The notes: generated by a model from the letters alone, not told the origin. DNA of 64,000 nt from Vibrio ziniensis (GCF_011064285.1 NZ_CP049331.1:2046001-2110000), one strand, 5' to 3'. Counted from the first letter of the stretch, positions 8,399 through 18,249 are shown. A program made the numbers and translations.

Positions 8399-9667
8399 TT
8401 ATGAAGTGAAATTGATACGGACATCACGACCATCTGGATACTCTTCAATAGTACAATCCCAGCTGTAGTGACGTATTATTCTGTGGGTTAATTCTAATCC
8501 TAAGCCAAATCCGAGTTGCTCTTGCGTATCTCCACAGCTAGTATCGCGATTTTTAATACTCACCTCCGCCCCTAATTGGGTAATGACCACAGTGCCACGT
8601 AAAGTATGTTGATAAGCGTTACGAATGAGGTTACTAAGAACAATTCGGCATAATGTCGTTGGCAGTTCAAATACCCCGCCTTCGACAGTTATTTCTACCT
8701 GTACATCTTTATCTCGAATCAGATAGTTGAGCTCTTGGCTTAACTGTTTTAGCAGCTCACCCAGATGAAGCTGAGACAGCGGCAACTGATTGTGGTGACC
8801 TCGGTTAAGCCACAGCAAAGTCTCACAAAGATCGGTCATGGTGACGCCCGCTCGCAAAATGCGTTCTAATACCTCTTTCTGCTTTTCGATAGAATTGGGT
8901 TTATCAACCAACTTCGTCATTAGCTCGGTATTACTGCGTACGACAGCAATTGGCGTTCTCAGTTCGTGGCTCGCATGCGCAAGAAACTTGTGCTCACGAC
9001 GCAAACTATCTTCCACTGAAGATAGGCTGTTTTTGACAATAGTAGCCAAACGGTTGAGCTCGTTGTAATGGAAATCAGGCAAAGGGTGATTGAGCTGACA
9101 AGGCGTTAGTGTTTTCGCCCATTTAGCAAGACGCTCTATTGGCTGAGCTACTAACTGCATCACGAAATACATGCACACGGCAAACATCGCTAATGCTATC
9201 GTCGCATAGCCTAGGATCTGGCACAAATGAGGTAAATCATCTTGATTAAGCCGAGAGCTGAGATCGGCAGCTTCAATATCATCTACAATACGAGAGATAT
9301 AGAGTACTTCGTTGTTACTGCGTTCATATCGAAGTAGGAACAGAGCGCCATTCGGCTCTGAATACCAATGATCGCGGTAGATTTTTTTATAGAATTCGAG
9401 ATGTTTCGTTGGCTGAGCGAACACTTGCCTAATTTCAGGCGTTACCTCTTGCCATTGATGAACGATTTGAAAACCCAGTGTGTATTCTTCTTTATCAGAA
9501 TTAGCCGGAGAAAATCGTCCAATTTCCTGCATGGTCATCCTAACGCCACCATCCAGTCCTTTTTCAAAATAGTTCGCAGTCAGTGTGGAGAACCCAACGA
9601 CAGTGATCGTCGCCATACCCATGATGGCGCAAACAATAAATATTTTAAGACTGCGACGAATCTTCAT
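8399..9667 (-). CDS. sensor histidine kinase of an OmpR-type two-component system
   Basis: 422 residues: TM1 (about 8-28), a periplasmic sensor of about 120 residues, TM2 (about 152-174), a linker/HAMP-like region, a HisKA domain with phospho-acceptor His234 in HASHELRTPIA, and a HATPase domain with the N box NLIRNAYQH and a C-terminal GFGLGLEL G box. The usual DxGxG box is poorly conserved (NRDTSCGDTQEQ), so nucleotide binding may be atypical. The ATG at 9667 overlaps the regulator stop codon (ATGA) and gives a normal short N-terminus. It is co-transcribed downstream of the response regulator. The signal is unknown; the neighbouring TonB receptor gives at most a hint. Confidence 0.85.
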   Translation of the reverse strand: MKIRRSLKIFIVCAIMGMATITVVGFSTLTANYFEKGLDGGVRMTMQEIGRFSPANSDKEEYTLGFQIVHQWQEVTPEIRQVFAQPTKHLEFYKKIYRDHWYSEPNGALFLLRYERSNNEVLYISRIVDDIEAADLSSRLNQDDLPHLCQILGYATIALAMFAVCMYFVMQLVAQPIERLAKWAKTLTPCQLNHPLPDFHYNELNRLATIVKNSLSSVEDSLRREHKFLAHASHELRTPIAVVRSNTELMTKLVDKPNSIEKQKEVLERILRAGVTMTDLCETLLWLNRGHHNQLPLSQLHLGELLKQLSQELNYLIRDKDVQVEITVEGGVFELPTTLCRIVLSNLIRNAYQHTLRGTVVITQLGAEVSIKNRDTSCGDTQEQLGFGLGLELTHRIIRHYSWDCTIEEYPDGRDVRINFTS

Positions 9668-10356
9668 GGTAAATCCTGAGGCTGGTGTTCCTGAAAACTG
9701 ATACCAAAACCGAACCCTGGAATGGTTTGAATGAGTGGTGACCAATCATTTTGGTCAACCTGTTTACGCAAGTTGAAAATATGTACTTTTAAACTGTTAC
9801 TATCTGGTTGCTCGTCGCCCCAAATGATTTGTACTATCTTCTCTCTGGAAACACCTGAAGGGTATTCTCTCATTAATACTTCAAGAATTTTCAAAGCAAT
9901 AGGTGAAAGTTTAAGTATCGTCCCAGCTCTAATTGCTTGACGATGACTGAGATCCAGTTCGAGATCAGCGATAGTCAGTTTAGACACTTGCCCGCTACGA
10001 CGTTTAGCTAACACCTTCATACGTACGAGTAGTTCTTCCATCGCAAAGGGTTTAACTAAATAATCATCCGCGCCACGGCTAAAACCTTCCAACTTATCGT
10101 CAAGCGTATCGCGGGCTGTCAGCATAAGAACAGGCGTTTCTACCCCGTTGTTGCGAATGCGTTCACACACCGCTAAACCTTCAATTTTGGGTAAGTTTAA
10201 GTCGAGAATAATCACATCGTAGCGATTAGACATAATCAGGTTATAGCCCACTTGACCATCTGCAGCATAGTCGCAATCAATGTCTTCCAGAGACATATAA
10301 TCAATTAATGCCGTCGCAAGATCCAAATCGTCTTCTACTAATAATGCCTTTAACAT
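9664..10356 (-). CDS. OmpR/PhoB-family response regulator
   Basis: 230 residues: receiver domain (1-115) with the acidic pocket at Asp9/Asp10, phospho-acceptor Asp52 in IILDLNLP, Thr in MLTARD and Lys in YLVKPF, followed by a C-terminal winged helix (about 125-222) with the SLKVHIFNLRKQV recognition segment. It is the first gene of a two-gene operon with the kinase, coupled by a 4-bp overlap. This organisation resembles QseB/PmrA-like regulators, but the sequence alone does not identify the regulon. Confidence 0.9.
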   Translation of the reverse strand: MLKALLVEDDLDLATALIDYMSLEDIDCDYAADGQVGYNLIMSNRYDVIILDLNLPKIEGLAVCERIRNNGVETPVLMLTARDTLDDKLEGFSRGADDYLVKPFAMEELLVRMKVLAKRRSGQVSKLTIADLELDLSHRQAIRAGTILKLSPIALKILEVLMREYPSGVSREKIVQIIWGDEQPDSNSLKVHIFNLRKQVDQNDWSPLIQTIPGFGFGISFQEHQPQDLP

Positions 10357-10529
10357 TTCCCAAACCTAACCTTTTTCACGGCATTGCCAGCCGCTTGCCC
10401 TCGAAACAGACGCGCCAAGGATACTATTTTCATTCATCCCCGCATAACGATTCGTCGTGTCCAATTTCACAAATACACTTATCACTTATATCAGGCTAGA
10501 TCATAAGCAGTTAAGGAAAGGTTAATATA

Positions 10530-10558
10530 AAAATGCCCAACACTTGTTGGGCATTTTG
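10530..10558 (-). terminator. terminator after the TonB receptor gene
   Basis: Stem AAATGCCCAACA/TGTTGGGCATTTT with a short loop. On the minus strand it is followed by T-rich sequence. It separates the receptor gene from the downstream two-component operon on the same strand. Confidence 0.8.
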
Positions 10559-10604
10559 AAAGTAATTACGTCAAATTGGGCAAAAACAGCATTAAATGAC
10601 AGGC

Positions 10605-12740
10605 TTAAAACTCATAGTTAAGTTTTAGCTCGATAGTACGTTCAGCACCGTACCAGCAGTTCGTTTTGTCGTAGCAAGTGTAATACTCTTCATCAAACAA
10701 GTTACTACTGATAATGTCTGCACTCGCACCAGCTAGAGAATCGCTGATCTCTGATAAATCATAGCCTAGAGACAAGTCAGCTACGATGTAGCTTGGTACT
10801 TTACCTTGGGTATTGGTTGCGTCCATATACATCTGACCAACATAACGTCCGCCCGCACTAACTCTCACACCACTAAGTGCACCCTGTTCAACATTATAGG
10901 TAGACCATAACGTCGCGCTGTGCTTCGGAACATAGATGGGAGTCGTGCCTTGTAAACCATTCGCACTGTCCTCGGTGACTTCTACATCGGCGTATGTATA
11001 GTTAGCCGATACGTCCCAATTTGGCATCAGCCACCAACGACCTTCAACTTCAACTCCTTGGGAACGAACTTCACCTACCTGAACTTCATCTTGATAGTTT
11101 GCCGATGTAGGGTCTGTCACCACCATATTGCTCTTTACGATACGGTAAAGTGACGTTGTCAGCTGTTTACTCATGTCCGCAGAGACATACTTAACGCCTA
11201 CTTCGACCTGCTCACCAACTTCTGGTTCAAAAGGCTTACCAAATTTCGAATCAACACCCGCAACAGGCGAGAAGCTTGTAGCAAAGTTCACAAACGGCGA
11301 AATTCCTGAATCAAACTGATATAACGCACCTAAACGATAAGAGAACTCATTATGGTCTGCTTGTGAATTACTCCCAGAAAAATTATTGGTGCTTTTATAG
11401 TTATCAAATCGACCACCAGCGATAAACACCCATTGGTTCCAAAGTAGCTGGTCTTGAAAATACGTACCAAGCTGTTCTACCGACACTTCATCGTTGCCTG
11501 CGTAGACTTCGCTGACATTGGAGCGATTCAACAAATGATTATTGGCGTTGTAGATATTAAATTGATAGAAACCGCTGTCACTGGTTGAGTACTCTTTGTA
11601 AGCAGAATCTCCGCTAAGAGTTTGATAATCGAGACCTAGGAGGAGGTTATGCTCTACGCTTCCCCAGTTCACAATCCCCGAAAGCTGGTTATCTACCACG
11701 AGACCTTCATAGTCTTCTTCAGTGGTATAGATGTTACGACTTAACGTCCCTGTACTCTCATTAAAACCCGATGCTGAGTGATACGTGTTTTCCTGATAGA
11801 GCGATGCATCTGTATAACGAAGGTTTTGCAAAAAGCGCCAATCATCATTGAATTGATGTTGGATTTTATAACCCAGCATCATGATTTCGCGCTCGAAATG
11901 GCTCCAATTAGTATCACCAGCAAAGGTTGAAGCTGACGTTGTACCGTTGGTTATCGCAGCAAGCGGCAGCGAAGAGTTCATCCCCATTGCCGGATCATTC
12001 TGATAGTACATATTAAGATTTATTAGCGTGTTCTCGGTCGCTTGCCAATCAATAGATGGGGCGATGAGATATCGCTCTTCCTCTGTGCCATCCACCTGAC
12101 CATCTTGTTTACGAGCTTTTGCAATCAAACGATAGGAGACATTGCTGTCACCGAACTGGCCAGTGGTATCCAACGTTGCTTGTGTTAGGTTGCGAGAGCC
12201 TGTAGAAGCGGACACTTCTGTGTGGTTTTCACTTTGTGGTGACTTAGCTATGGTGTTAACCATACCGCCCGGAGGCATAGAGCCGTACAAAACCGATGTC
12301 GGTCCTTTGAACACCTCTACCCTTTGTATTGCTAATGGGTCAATTTGTGGCTGTAAGTTCCAGCCTTTTAAATATTGAAGTACCAAACCATCGTAATAGG
12401 TCTGATCAATTCGAAAACCGCGAATGTAGAAGTTATCGTACATAGTGACCGCACCACCTTTGGTTTCAGTCACAACCCCTGACGCATATCGCAATGCCTG
12501 GCCAAGTGATGTTACACCGCGTTGCGCGAGTTCTTCTTGTTCAATCACTGAAATAGCTTGCGGCGTTTCTTCTGGCTCCAACGCCGTTTTGGTTGCGGTG
12601 TTTCGGTAGGTTTTTCCTAGAATGGTTACCGTTTCGACAGAATCAGAACTCTTTTCTTGAGCGAACGCTAGCGGAGCACAAAAAGCCGCGAGTAATGCCA
12701 ACGCAATCGGCGAAAAATGCATTTGTTTTTTTCTATCCAT
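10605..12740 (-). CDS. TonB-dependent hydroxamate siderophore receptor (FhuA/FoxA-like)
   Basis: A 711-residue outer-membrane receptor: signal peptide of about 27 residues ending in PLAFA, a TonB box-like VETVTILG segment, a plug domain (about 45-160) with YIRGFRID and the VEVFKGPTSVLYG motif, then a 22-strand barrel ending in aromatic Phe (KLNYEF). The C-terminal pair YYTCYDKTNCWYG followed by ER is characteristic of the ferrichrome/ferrioxamine receptor group. It should import ferric hydroxamate siderophores with TonB-ExbBD energy. No periplasmic or ABC uptake genes are adjacent. A weak Fur-like sequence precedes it. The receptor class is firm; the exact ligand is not. Confidence 0.85.
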   Translation of the reverse strand: MDRKKQMHFSPIALALLAAFCAPLAFAQEKSSDSVETVTILGKTYRNTATKTALEPEETPQAISVIEQEELAQRGVTSLGQALRYASGVVTETKGGAVTMYDNFYIRGFRIDQTYYDGLVLQYLKGWNLQPQIDPLAIQRVEVFKGPTSVLYGSMPPGGMVNTIAKSPQSENHTEVSASTGSRNLTQATLDTTGQFGDSNVSYRLIAKARKQDGQVDGTEEERYLIAPSIDWQATENTLINLNMYYQNDPAMGMNSSLPLAAITNGTTSASTFAGDTNWSHFEREIMMLGYKIQHQFNDDWRFLQNLRYTDASLYQENTYHSASGFNESTGTLSRNIYTTEEDYEGLVVDNQLSGIVNWGSVEHNLLLGLDYQTLSGDSAYKEYSTSDSGFYQFNIYNANNHLLNRSNVSEVYAGNDEVSVEQLGTYFQDQLLWNQWVFIAGGRFDNYKSTNNFSGSNSQADHNEFSYRLGALYQFDSGISPFVNFATSFSPVAGVDSKFGKPFEPEVGEQVEVGVKYVSADMSKQLTTSLYRIVKSNMVVTDPTSANYQDEVQVGEVRSQGVEVEGRWWLMPNWDVSANYTYADVEVTEDSANGLQGTTPIYVPKHSATLWSTYNVEQGALSGVRVSAGGRYVGQMYMDATNTQGKVPSYIVADLSLGYDLSEISDSLAGASADIISSNLFDEEYYTCYDKTNCWYGAERTIELKLNYEF

Positions 12741-12773
12741 AATGTTTCAAATACCCTGCTTTCTTTATAAGAA

Positions 12774-12788
12774 TAAATATCATTTGCA
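12774..12788 (-). promoter_or_regulatory. possible Fur box upstream of the TonB receptor
   Basis: TAAATATCATTTGCA matches the 7-1-7 TGATAAT-N-ATTATCA consensus at about 9 of 14 positions, 34-48 bp before the receptor start, where a Fur operator would be expected. The match is weak. Confidence 0.3.
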
Positions 12789-12860
12789 TCTTACTCATCA
12801 ATACAGAGAAAAAGTTAACAATTTGGAGCATCTTGCATCTGAGAGAAAAAGGTTAAAGGC

Positions 12861-13757
12861 TTAAACGGGTAAAATTGGCAACCAGTATTCCATTTCGGCG
12901 TCTTGTTTCTCACAATCATAGCCTTGTGGATAACGTTCTAATTCAAAGCCGTCCACGCCTCGATAGTCTGACTGAGGTAGCCAATGAAAAATGAACCATT
13001 CCAAAGTTTGTGCAAGTGCCGAGACAGGACCTCTATGTTTGATTACCGCATAAGTCTGCGCAGGTATTGTTAGCTGCTCAATATCGACAGCCGATATCTG
13101 GATACTTTCCGTTACACCTGCCAAGTAGCGAAGATTGTTACCATTAGAACTGGCACAAGTGACATCAATCACTCCCGTTAATGGGTACTGCTTAACATCT
13201 GGGACAATGTGATACAAACGTTGCCAAAGCTCAGGAACTTGCTGAGAAAAGTTTGGTTGTGAAGATAAAATGCCACGAATATCGCCAATCACACCATAAC
13301 AGTGAAAATCACTATAGGTTTCCACTCTGACTTCAATCAACTGTGGCGAAAGATGATGTTCTGGTTGATGCGCATCGAGCGATGAAAAGGAGGTGAGCAA
13401 GGGTGTTCTCAATCCATATCGCTTACCCTGCTTGCGATACACTCTTGGACTGACACCAAAATGCTGTTTAAAGGCACGGCTAAAACTCATTTCTGAACTA
13501 AAGCCCAAACCTATCGCAATATCGATGATCCTTTCCGAGCCAGTAAGAAGAGATTCGGCTGCGGCACTGAGCTTTATTTCTCTCACATAGTGAGCAACAG
13601 AGATGCCTGTTTCGCTTTGAAATACACGTTGCAGCTGCCAACGAGACCAACAACTTTGTTGTGCTAACTCATCCAGACTGAATGCCTGTTCCATATTGGA
13701 GTGAATATAGTTAAGTAGTTTGCAGACTCGCTGAAAAGACGCGCTGGAACGGTTCAT
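12861..13757 (-). CDS. AraC-family regulator with GyrI-like effector domain
   Basis: 298 residues in the Rob-like order: N-terminal double helix-turn-helix AraC domain (about 8-105; recognition parts SCWSRWQLQRVFQ and GFSSEMSFSRAFKQHFG), then a GyrI-like small-molecule binding domain (about 130-295) containing HRGPVSALAQTLEWF and a C-terminal YWLPI motif. Such proteins bind hydrophobic or cationic ligands and often control multidrug efflux. It lies between the siderophore receptor and the EmrAB-type efflux operon, all on the minus strand but separated by a terminator from the efflux genes. Control of either neighbour is an inference. Confidence 0.85.
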   Translation of the reverse strand: MNRSSASFQRVCKLLNYIHSNMEQAFSLDELAQQSCWSRWQLQRVFQSETGISVAHYVREIKLSAAAESLLTGSERIIDIAIGLGFSSEMSFSRAFKQHFGVSPRVYRKQGKRYGLRTPLLTSFSSLDAHQPEHHLSPQLIEVRVETYSDFHCYGVIGDIRGILSSQPNFSQQVPELWQRLYHIVPDVKQYPLTGVIDVTCASSNGNNLRYLAGVTESIQISAVDIEQLTIPAQTYAVIKHRGPVSALAQTLEWFIFHWLPQSDYRGVDGFELERYPQGYDCEKQDAEMEYWLPILPV

Positions 13758-13846
13758 GACTCAAAACTAACAGTATAAAAAGATGGCGTATTGTCGCATA
13801 CAATCGATACAAATAAGAACTATTATCACTAACGAGCAACAAAAAA

Positions 13847-13895
13847 GGGGCATCAGCAAAAAAGAGTTCCTTCTCTTCGCTTTAGCCCCGTGGAT
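13847..13895 (-). terminator. terminator of the EmrAB-type efflux operon
   Basis: On the minus strand GGGGC pairs with GCCCC, with an inner AGC/GCT step and a smaller GAG/CTC hairpin, followed by T6. It lies directly after the emrB-like stop codon. Confidence 0.75.
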
Positions 13896-13916
13896 TAAAG
13901 GTAAAATCTCTAAAAA

Positions 13917-15452
13917 TTAATGTGCTGCACCTGGATCAACGGCATGTTGAGGTTTAGGTGCAAACCAGATGATGCATGCTGCGACAGCAAAGATAACAGC
14001 GATAACCATGAACAACTGATTGGTTGCCACCATGACGCTTTGTTTTTGCAGTAGCCAGTCCATAGAAGAACGTATCTGCCCTATTTCCATACCTGAGCTT
14101 TGCATCGCTTGTGTCGCAACACCTGCTCTGTCGGTTAAACCTGCAAGCTCCGCATGAACATACCGAGTCTGATGCTCCCAAGAGGTATTGATCATTGATG
14201 TCGCAAACGCGCCTGACAAAGTCCGAATGAAGTTCATCAAACCCGCGGCTGACTCCATCTCGCTAGGCTTCACACAACCTAGTGCAATCGCCGTTAGCGG
14301 TACGAAGAACAATGGCATACCAATACCTTGCAAGAACAGCGGATAACTCACTTGCTCAAAGGTCATATCCAAACTGCCAAAGCTACGCAGGAAGGTCCAA
14401 AGACCTAACCACATTACCCCGACAAACACGAATGGCCTCGGGTCAAACTTAGATGACAGATTGGCAATAATTGGCGCAAGGAATACAGCTAAAATCCCCA
14501 TTGTTGCGGTCGCATAACCCGAGATCGTTGCGGTGTAACCCATATAGATTTGCAGCCACAACGGCGTGATAACCGAGATACTAAAGAACGCACCAAACGC
14601 CAGCGACAAAGTCATCATACTCATGGTGTACCCACGATGGCGAAACACTTTCAAGTCAACAACTGGGTCTTTTTCGGTCAGTTCCCAAATCAAGAAGGCA
14701 ACAAACCCAATCACCGCAATGACAGCCAAGACGACAATTCGGCTTGATTCAAACCAATCGTGGTCTTTACCTTCATCTAGCATGATTTGCAGTGCTGCGA
14801 CCCAAATAACCAATAGTGCCAAACCCACTTTATCGATTTTCGAACGTACGGTTTTGGTTTCAAATTGTTGAAGCAGTTTCCAACACAGTATCGCGGCAAC
14901 AATAGCAAAAGGTGTTTTGACGAAGAAAATGTACGGCCAACTGAATTGGTCACACAATACACCGCCTAAAATCGGTCCCATGATTGGCGCAACTAACGTT
15001 GTCATACTCCAAATACCTATCGCAGCATGACTCTTATCTTTCGGGAAGATTCGAATCATCAACGTTTGCGACAAAGGCATCAATGGGCCACCCGCTAAAC
15101 CTAAGAATACGCGGAAAGCCACAAGCATCGTCATGCTGGTCGCCAGTCCACATAATATTGAGAAGACACCAAACAGCACGAAACAGGTAACGAATACACG
15201 AATTGAACCAAAGCGTCTGGATAACCATCCGGTCAGAGGTACCGAAATCGCCTCTGCCACCGCATAAGAGGTGATTACATAGGTACCTTGGCTGGTTGAT
15301 GTCCCCAAACTGCCTGCAATACTTGAAACCGAAACGTTAGCAATGGTGGTATCTAGAATGGCGAGAAAGTTCGCCATTGCCAGACACAGAGCGCCAATGA
15401 ATAACGCTCCACCAGTCAAAGGTTTGATGTCATTGTCTGATGAATGACTCAT
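13917..15452 (-). CDS. emrB: EmrB/QacA-type MFS multidrug exporter (DHA2 family)
   Basis: A 511-residue inner-membrane drug/proton antiporter with 14 predicted helices. Visible family motifs include LAILDTTIANVS (helix 1, motif D1), GWLSRRFG (motif A) and GGLMPLSQT-like GGPLMPLSQ with the following RIFP (motif C region). It follows the membrane-fusion gene by 8 bp and is the third gene of a tripartite operon (outer membrane factor, EmrA, EmrB). It should export hydrophobic toxicants from the inner membrane through the partner proteins. The substrate is not predictable from sequence. Confidence 0.92.
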   Translation of the reverse strand: MSHSSDNDIKPLTGGALFIGALCLAMANFLAILDTTIANVSVSSIAGSLGTSTSQGTYVITSYAVAEAISVPLTGWLSRRFGSIRVFVTCFVLFGVFSILCGLATSMTMLVAFRVFLGLAGGPLMPLSQTLMIRIFPKDKSHAAIGIWSMTTLVAPIMGPILGGVLCDQFSWPYIFFVKTPFAIVAAILCWKLLQQFETKTVRSKIDKVGLALLVIWVAALQIMLDEGKDHDWFESSRIVVLAVIAVIGFVAFLIWELTEKDPVVDLKVFRHRGYTMSMMTLSLAFGAFFSISVITPLWLQIYMGYTATISGYATATMGILAVFLAPIIANLSSKFDPRPFVFVGVMWLGLWTFLRSFGSLDMTFEQVSYPLFLQGIGMPLFFVPLTAIALGCVKPSEMESAAGLMNFIRTLSGAFATSMINTSWEHQTRYVHAELAGLTDRAGVATQAMQSSGMEIGQIRSSMDWLLQKQSVMVATNQLFMVIAVIFAVAACIIWFAPKPQHAVDPGAAH

Positions 15453-15460
15453 GATCCACC

Positions 15461-16657
15461 TTAACCTTGTTCAGATTGCTTAGATGCACGGTATTGAGCG
15501 ATGGTTTGCTTGTTCACGTCCGCTTTGGTATCAATTTCTACTTGCATAGAAAGACCCACTTGCAGCGGATGAGCTTGCAAATCTTCTGGATCAAGTTCGA
15601 TACGAACAGGAAGACGTTGAACCACTTTAATCCAGTTACCCGTTGCATTTTGTGCAGGGATCATAGAGAACGCAGAACCCGTACCACCGGAAACACCCGC
15701 AACCACACCGTGATAAATGACTTCATCGCCGTAAAGGTCAGCAGTAATTGACACTGGTAAACCGATTTTCACATCACGTAATTCAACTTCTTTGAAGTTT
15801 GCATCTACATAGATGTTTTGTACTGGCACAACCGTCATTAGCGGTGTACCCATTTGAACTTGGCGACCAACCTGTACCTGACGTTTCGCGACCACACCTG
15901 AAATCGGTGCGCGAATAATGGTACGTTCTAGGTTAATTTTTGCCTGTTGCAGACGCGCTTTCGCTGCCAAAACTTCAGGGTTATTTTCAACGGTTGTGTT
16001 GTCTGTCATCGCGGCATTCGCTTTTTGAGCACCGATAGTTGATAGACGGTTTGCTTGTGCCTGAGCCAATGCTGCTTTTGCTGCATTTAGATTTGCTTGC
16101 GACTGCTCGAATGCTGTTTTCGCGTTTGTCAGTTCTTCACCTGATACTGAACCAGAACGCACTAAGTCTTCGCGGCGAGCTAAATCGATTTTCGCACGGT
16201 CAAAATCGGCTTTCGCTGCATTCAGTTGAGCTTTCGCACGAGTTTCATTTGATTTCTGTGCTTCAACTTGAGCAGTAAGACCTTCATCATTTGCTAAGTA
16301 GCTACGTACACGACGCTCAGCCAGTGCCAAATTTGCTTGCGCTTGGTCTACAGCAATTTGCGCATCGGTATCTTCGATCTGTACCAGTACATCACCTTTG
16401 TGGACGTACTGTGTATCAACCACATTAACACTCGCGATGATACCGCCAACCGCTGGCGTGACTTCTGCAATTTCAGCTGCGGTGTACGCGTTATCGGTAG
16501 AAATGTAACGCGAACCTACTAAATACCAGTAAGAACCGTAGCTGCCACCGGCAACAATAATCGCCGCAGCTAACGCTAAAAACCCTTTTTTACGTGACTT
16601 GTTTGCACCAGACGCATCGAATTCTGCAGCGTCGTTTTGTGATGAATTTGAACTCAT
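15461..16657 (-). CDS. emrA: EmrA/HlyD-type periplasmic adaptor protein
   Basis: 398 residues: a cytoplasmic N-terminal stretch, one transmembrane anchor (about 27-46, LALAAAIIVAGGSYGSYWYL), a lipoyl-like half motif, a long alpha-helical coiled-coil hairpin rich in Ala/Gln/Lys (about 100-225), the second lipoyl half (IIRAPISGVVAKRQVQVG) and a beta-barrel domain. This is the standard EmrA/HlyD layout and length. It links the MFS pump to the outer-membrane factor encoded immediately upstream. Confidence 0.92.
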   Translation of the reverse strand: MSSNSSQNDAAEFDASGANKSRKKGFLALAAAIIVAGGSYGSYWYLVGSRYISTDNAYTAAEIAEVTPAVGGIIASVNVVDTQYVHKGDVLVQIEDTDAQIAVDQAQANLALAERRVRSYLANDEGLTAQVEAQKSNETRAKAQLNAAKADFDRAKIDLARREDLVRSGSVSGEELTNAKTAFEQSQANLNAAKAALAQAQANRLSTIGAQKANAAMTDNTTVENNPEVLAAKARLQQAKINLERTIIRAPISGVVAKRQVQVGRQVQMGTPLMTVVPVQNIYVDANFKEVELRDVKIGLPVSITADLYGDEVIYHGVVAGVSGGTGSAFSMIPAQNATGNWIKVVQRLPVRIELDPEDLQAHPLQVGLSMQVEIDTKADVNKQTIAQYRASKQSEQG

Positions 16658-16677
16658 TGATAGAAACCTTTTAAAAA

Positions 16678-18153
16678 TTAAGACTCTGTGGTCTGAAAAC
16701 TATCGCCTTCAAAACCGCCGCCTAAAGCGTGAATAAGAGCAAGATCAAGACTGAATGCGCGTGACTGTAAGTTAACCAACGCTCGTTGGTTATTGAGTAG
16801 CGACTCTTCAGCAACAAGCACATCTAGGTAAGTTGCTAAACCACCCTGATAACGGTTAGAAGCGATCTTCAATGCTTGTTCTGCCGCATCCACCGCTTCT
16901 TGCGTTTTCGCAATACGAGCATCAAGTGCTTGCGTGCTAGTCACAACATCAGCCACTTCATGCAGCGCTTGAGTGAGTGTTGCGTTGTAGCCGCTCACCG
17001 CTTCCTCATAACGCGCTTCCGCTGAGGTTAGTTGTCCATCAAGACGACCACCTGTAAACAAAGGCAAATATAGCGCTGGACCAATGCTGCCGGCGTCATT
17101 ACCGCTGTTAAATAAGTCACTAAGACCAAACGCCTGATAGCCTATGAATGCAGAAATACTCAGATCTGGGTAGTACATAGCTTCAGCAATCCCTACACGT
17201 TCCGCGGCTGCTTCTGCTCGCCAACGAGCGGCGGTAATATCTGCTCGGTGACCAAGCAAACCAACACCCGCGTCTTGCGGCAAACCGTAACGCGTGTCCA
17301 ATTGAATGTTTGGTTCTGAGATAGTTAATGCTCTATCTGGTCCTTGACCAACCAAGGCTGCAAGTGAATTTTTCTGTAACGCAATAGATTCGTTGATACC
17401 CAACATTTCAGCTTCAACATTCGCTGCAATCGCTTTCGCTTGGTTAACTGAACCCAGGGTTTCTAAGCCGCTTTCATAACGTTTAGTCAAAAGTTCAACG
17501 GTCTTGTGACGGATGTCTAATGCTGTTTCGACCGTATGTTTATTCGCATACAAACGAGACAATTCCGCATAAGCATTTGAAACGGCGGTCGCTAGCATCA
17601 AGCGCGCAGACACGGCTTCAGCTTCAGCAGCGGCTAACTCAGACGTTGCCGCAGCAACCGATGCACGATTTTTACCCCAGAAATCGAAATCGTACTGAAA
17701 GTTCAGAGTAAGAGTTCCATAGTCATTCCAACCACGTGGTGGCATCGCAGCCTGATACTGGTAACTCACTTTGGTTTCAGAAGCGCTAGCGGCTAATCCC
17801 ACGTTAAGCGAACGACTTGCGCCAGCTTGCTCCGCAATACCCTGAGCATTTTTCAGCCTTGCTTCAGCCATTTTCAAACTTGGCGCTCCACTAAAAGCCT
17901 CATTAATAAGTTGGTTTAACTGAGCATCTTGATAGCGATTCCACCAGTCCTGAGTTGGCCACGCCATGGTTTCTGCGGCAGACAAACTTTGCTTAAACGC
18001 ATAGTCATTCGCTTGAGAAATTTCAGGCAAGTTTTCATTTTTCGAGACAGAACAGCCTGCCAATAATGCAGCGCTGATCAAAGTTAGAGCAAAGTAAGGA
18101 ACATTTTTGGCAATGTGCTTGTTCCTTTGGATAGATCTTTTCACATTAGACAA
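16678..18153 (-). CDS. NodT-type outer-membrane efflux lipoprotein (TolC family)
   Basis: A 491-residue RND/MFS outer-membrane factor with a lipoprotein signal: hydrophobic segment and lipobox LLAGC with acylated Cys34. Two TolC-type repeats follow, each with long helices rich in Ala/Gln/Glu (for example LKNAQGIAEQAGASR and RYQGGLATYLDVLVAEESLL). It is the first gene of the operon, 20 bp ahead of emrA. The operon therefore encodes a complete tripartite pump and need not depend on chromosomal TolC. A palindromic operator overlaps its promoter region and the divergent tetR. Confidence 0.9.
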   Translation of the reverse strand: MSNVKRSIQRNKHIAKNVPYFALTLISAALLAGCSVSKNENLPEISQANDYAFKQSLSAAETMAWPTQDWWNRYQDAQLNQLINEAFSGAPSLKMAEARLKNAQGIAEQAGASRSLNVGLAASASETKVSYQYQAAMPPRGWNDYGTLTLNFQYDFDFWGKNRASVAAATSELAAAEAEAVSARLMLATAVSNAYAELSRLYANKHTVETALDIRHKTVELLTKRYESGLETLGSVNQAKAIAANVEAEMLGINESIALQKNSLAALVGQGPDRALTISEPNIQLDTRYGLPQDAGVGLLGHRADITAARWRAEAAAERVGIAEAMYYPDLSISAFIGYQAFGLSDLFNSGNDAGSIGPALYLPLFTGGRLDGQLTSAEARYEEAVSGYNATLTQALHEVADVVTSTQALDARIAKTQEAVDAAEQALKIASNRYQGGLATYLDVLVAEESLLNNQRALVNLQSRAFSLDLALIHALGGGFEGDSFQTTES

Positions 18154-18164
18154 CCTTATAACTA

Positions 18165-18181
18165 AACCGTACAGTACAGTT
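18165..18181. promoter_or_regulatory. palindromic operator between efflux operon and tetR
   Basis: AACCGTACAGTACAGTT is an odd palindrome (8 + 1 + 8) with one mismatch, placed in the 96-bp divergent interval. A TTGACA -35-like element for tetR follows at 18188-18193. The position and form are those expected for an operator of the adjacent TetR repressor. Confidence 0.65.
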
Positions 18182-18249
18182 ATACTCTTGACAGAAAGAT
18201 TTCGTCAAGCGAAACTTACCCAGAATTTCCTCAAGGACTACAAATATTC

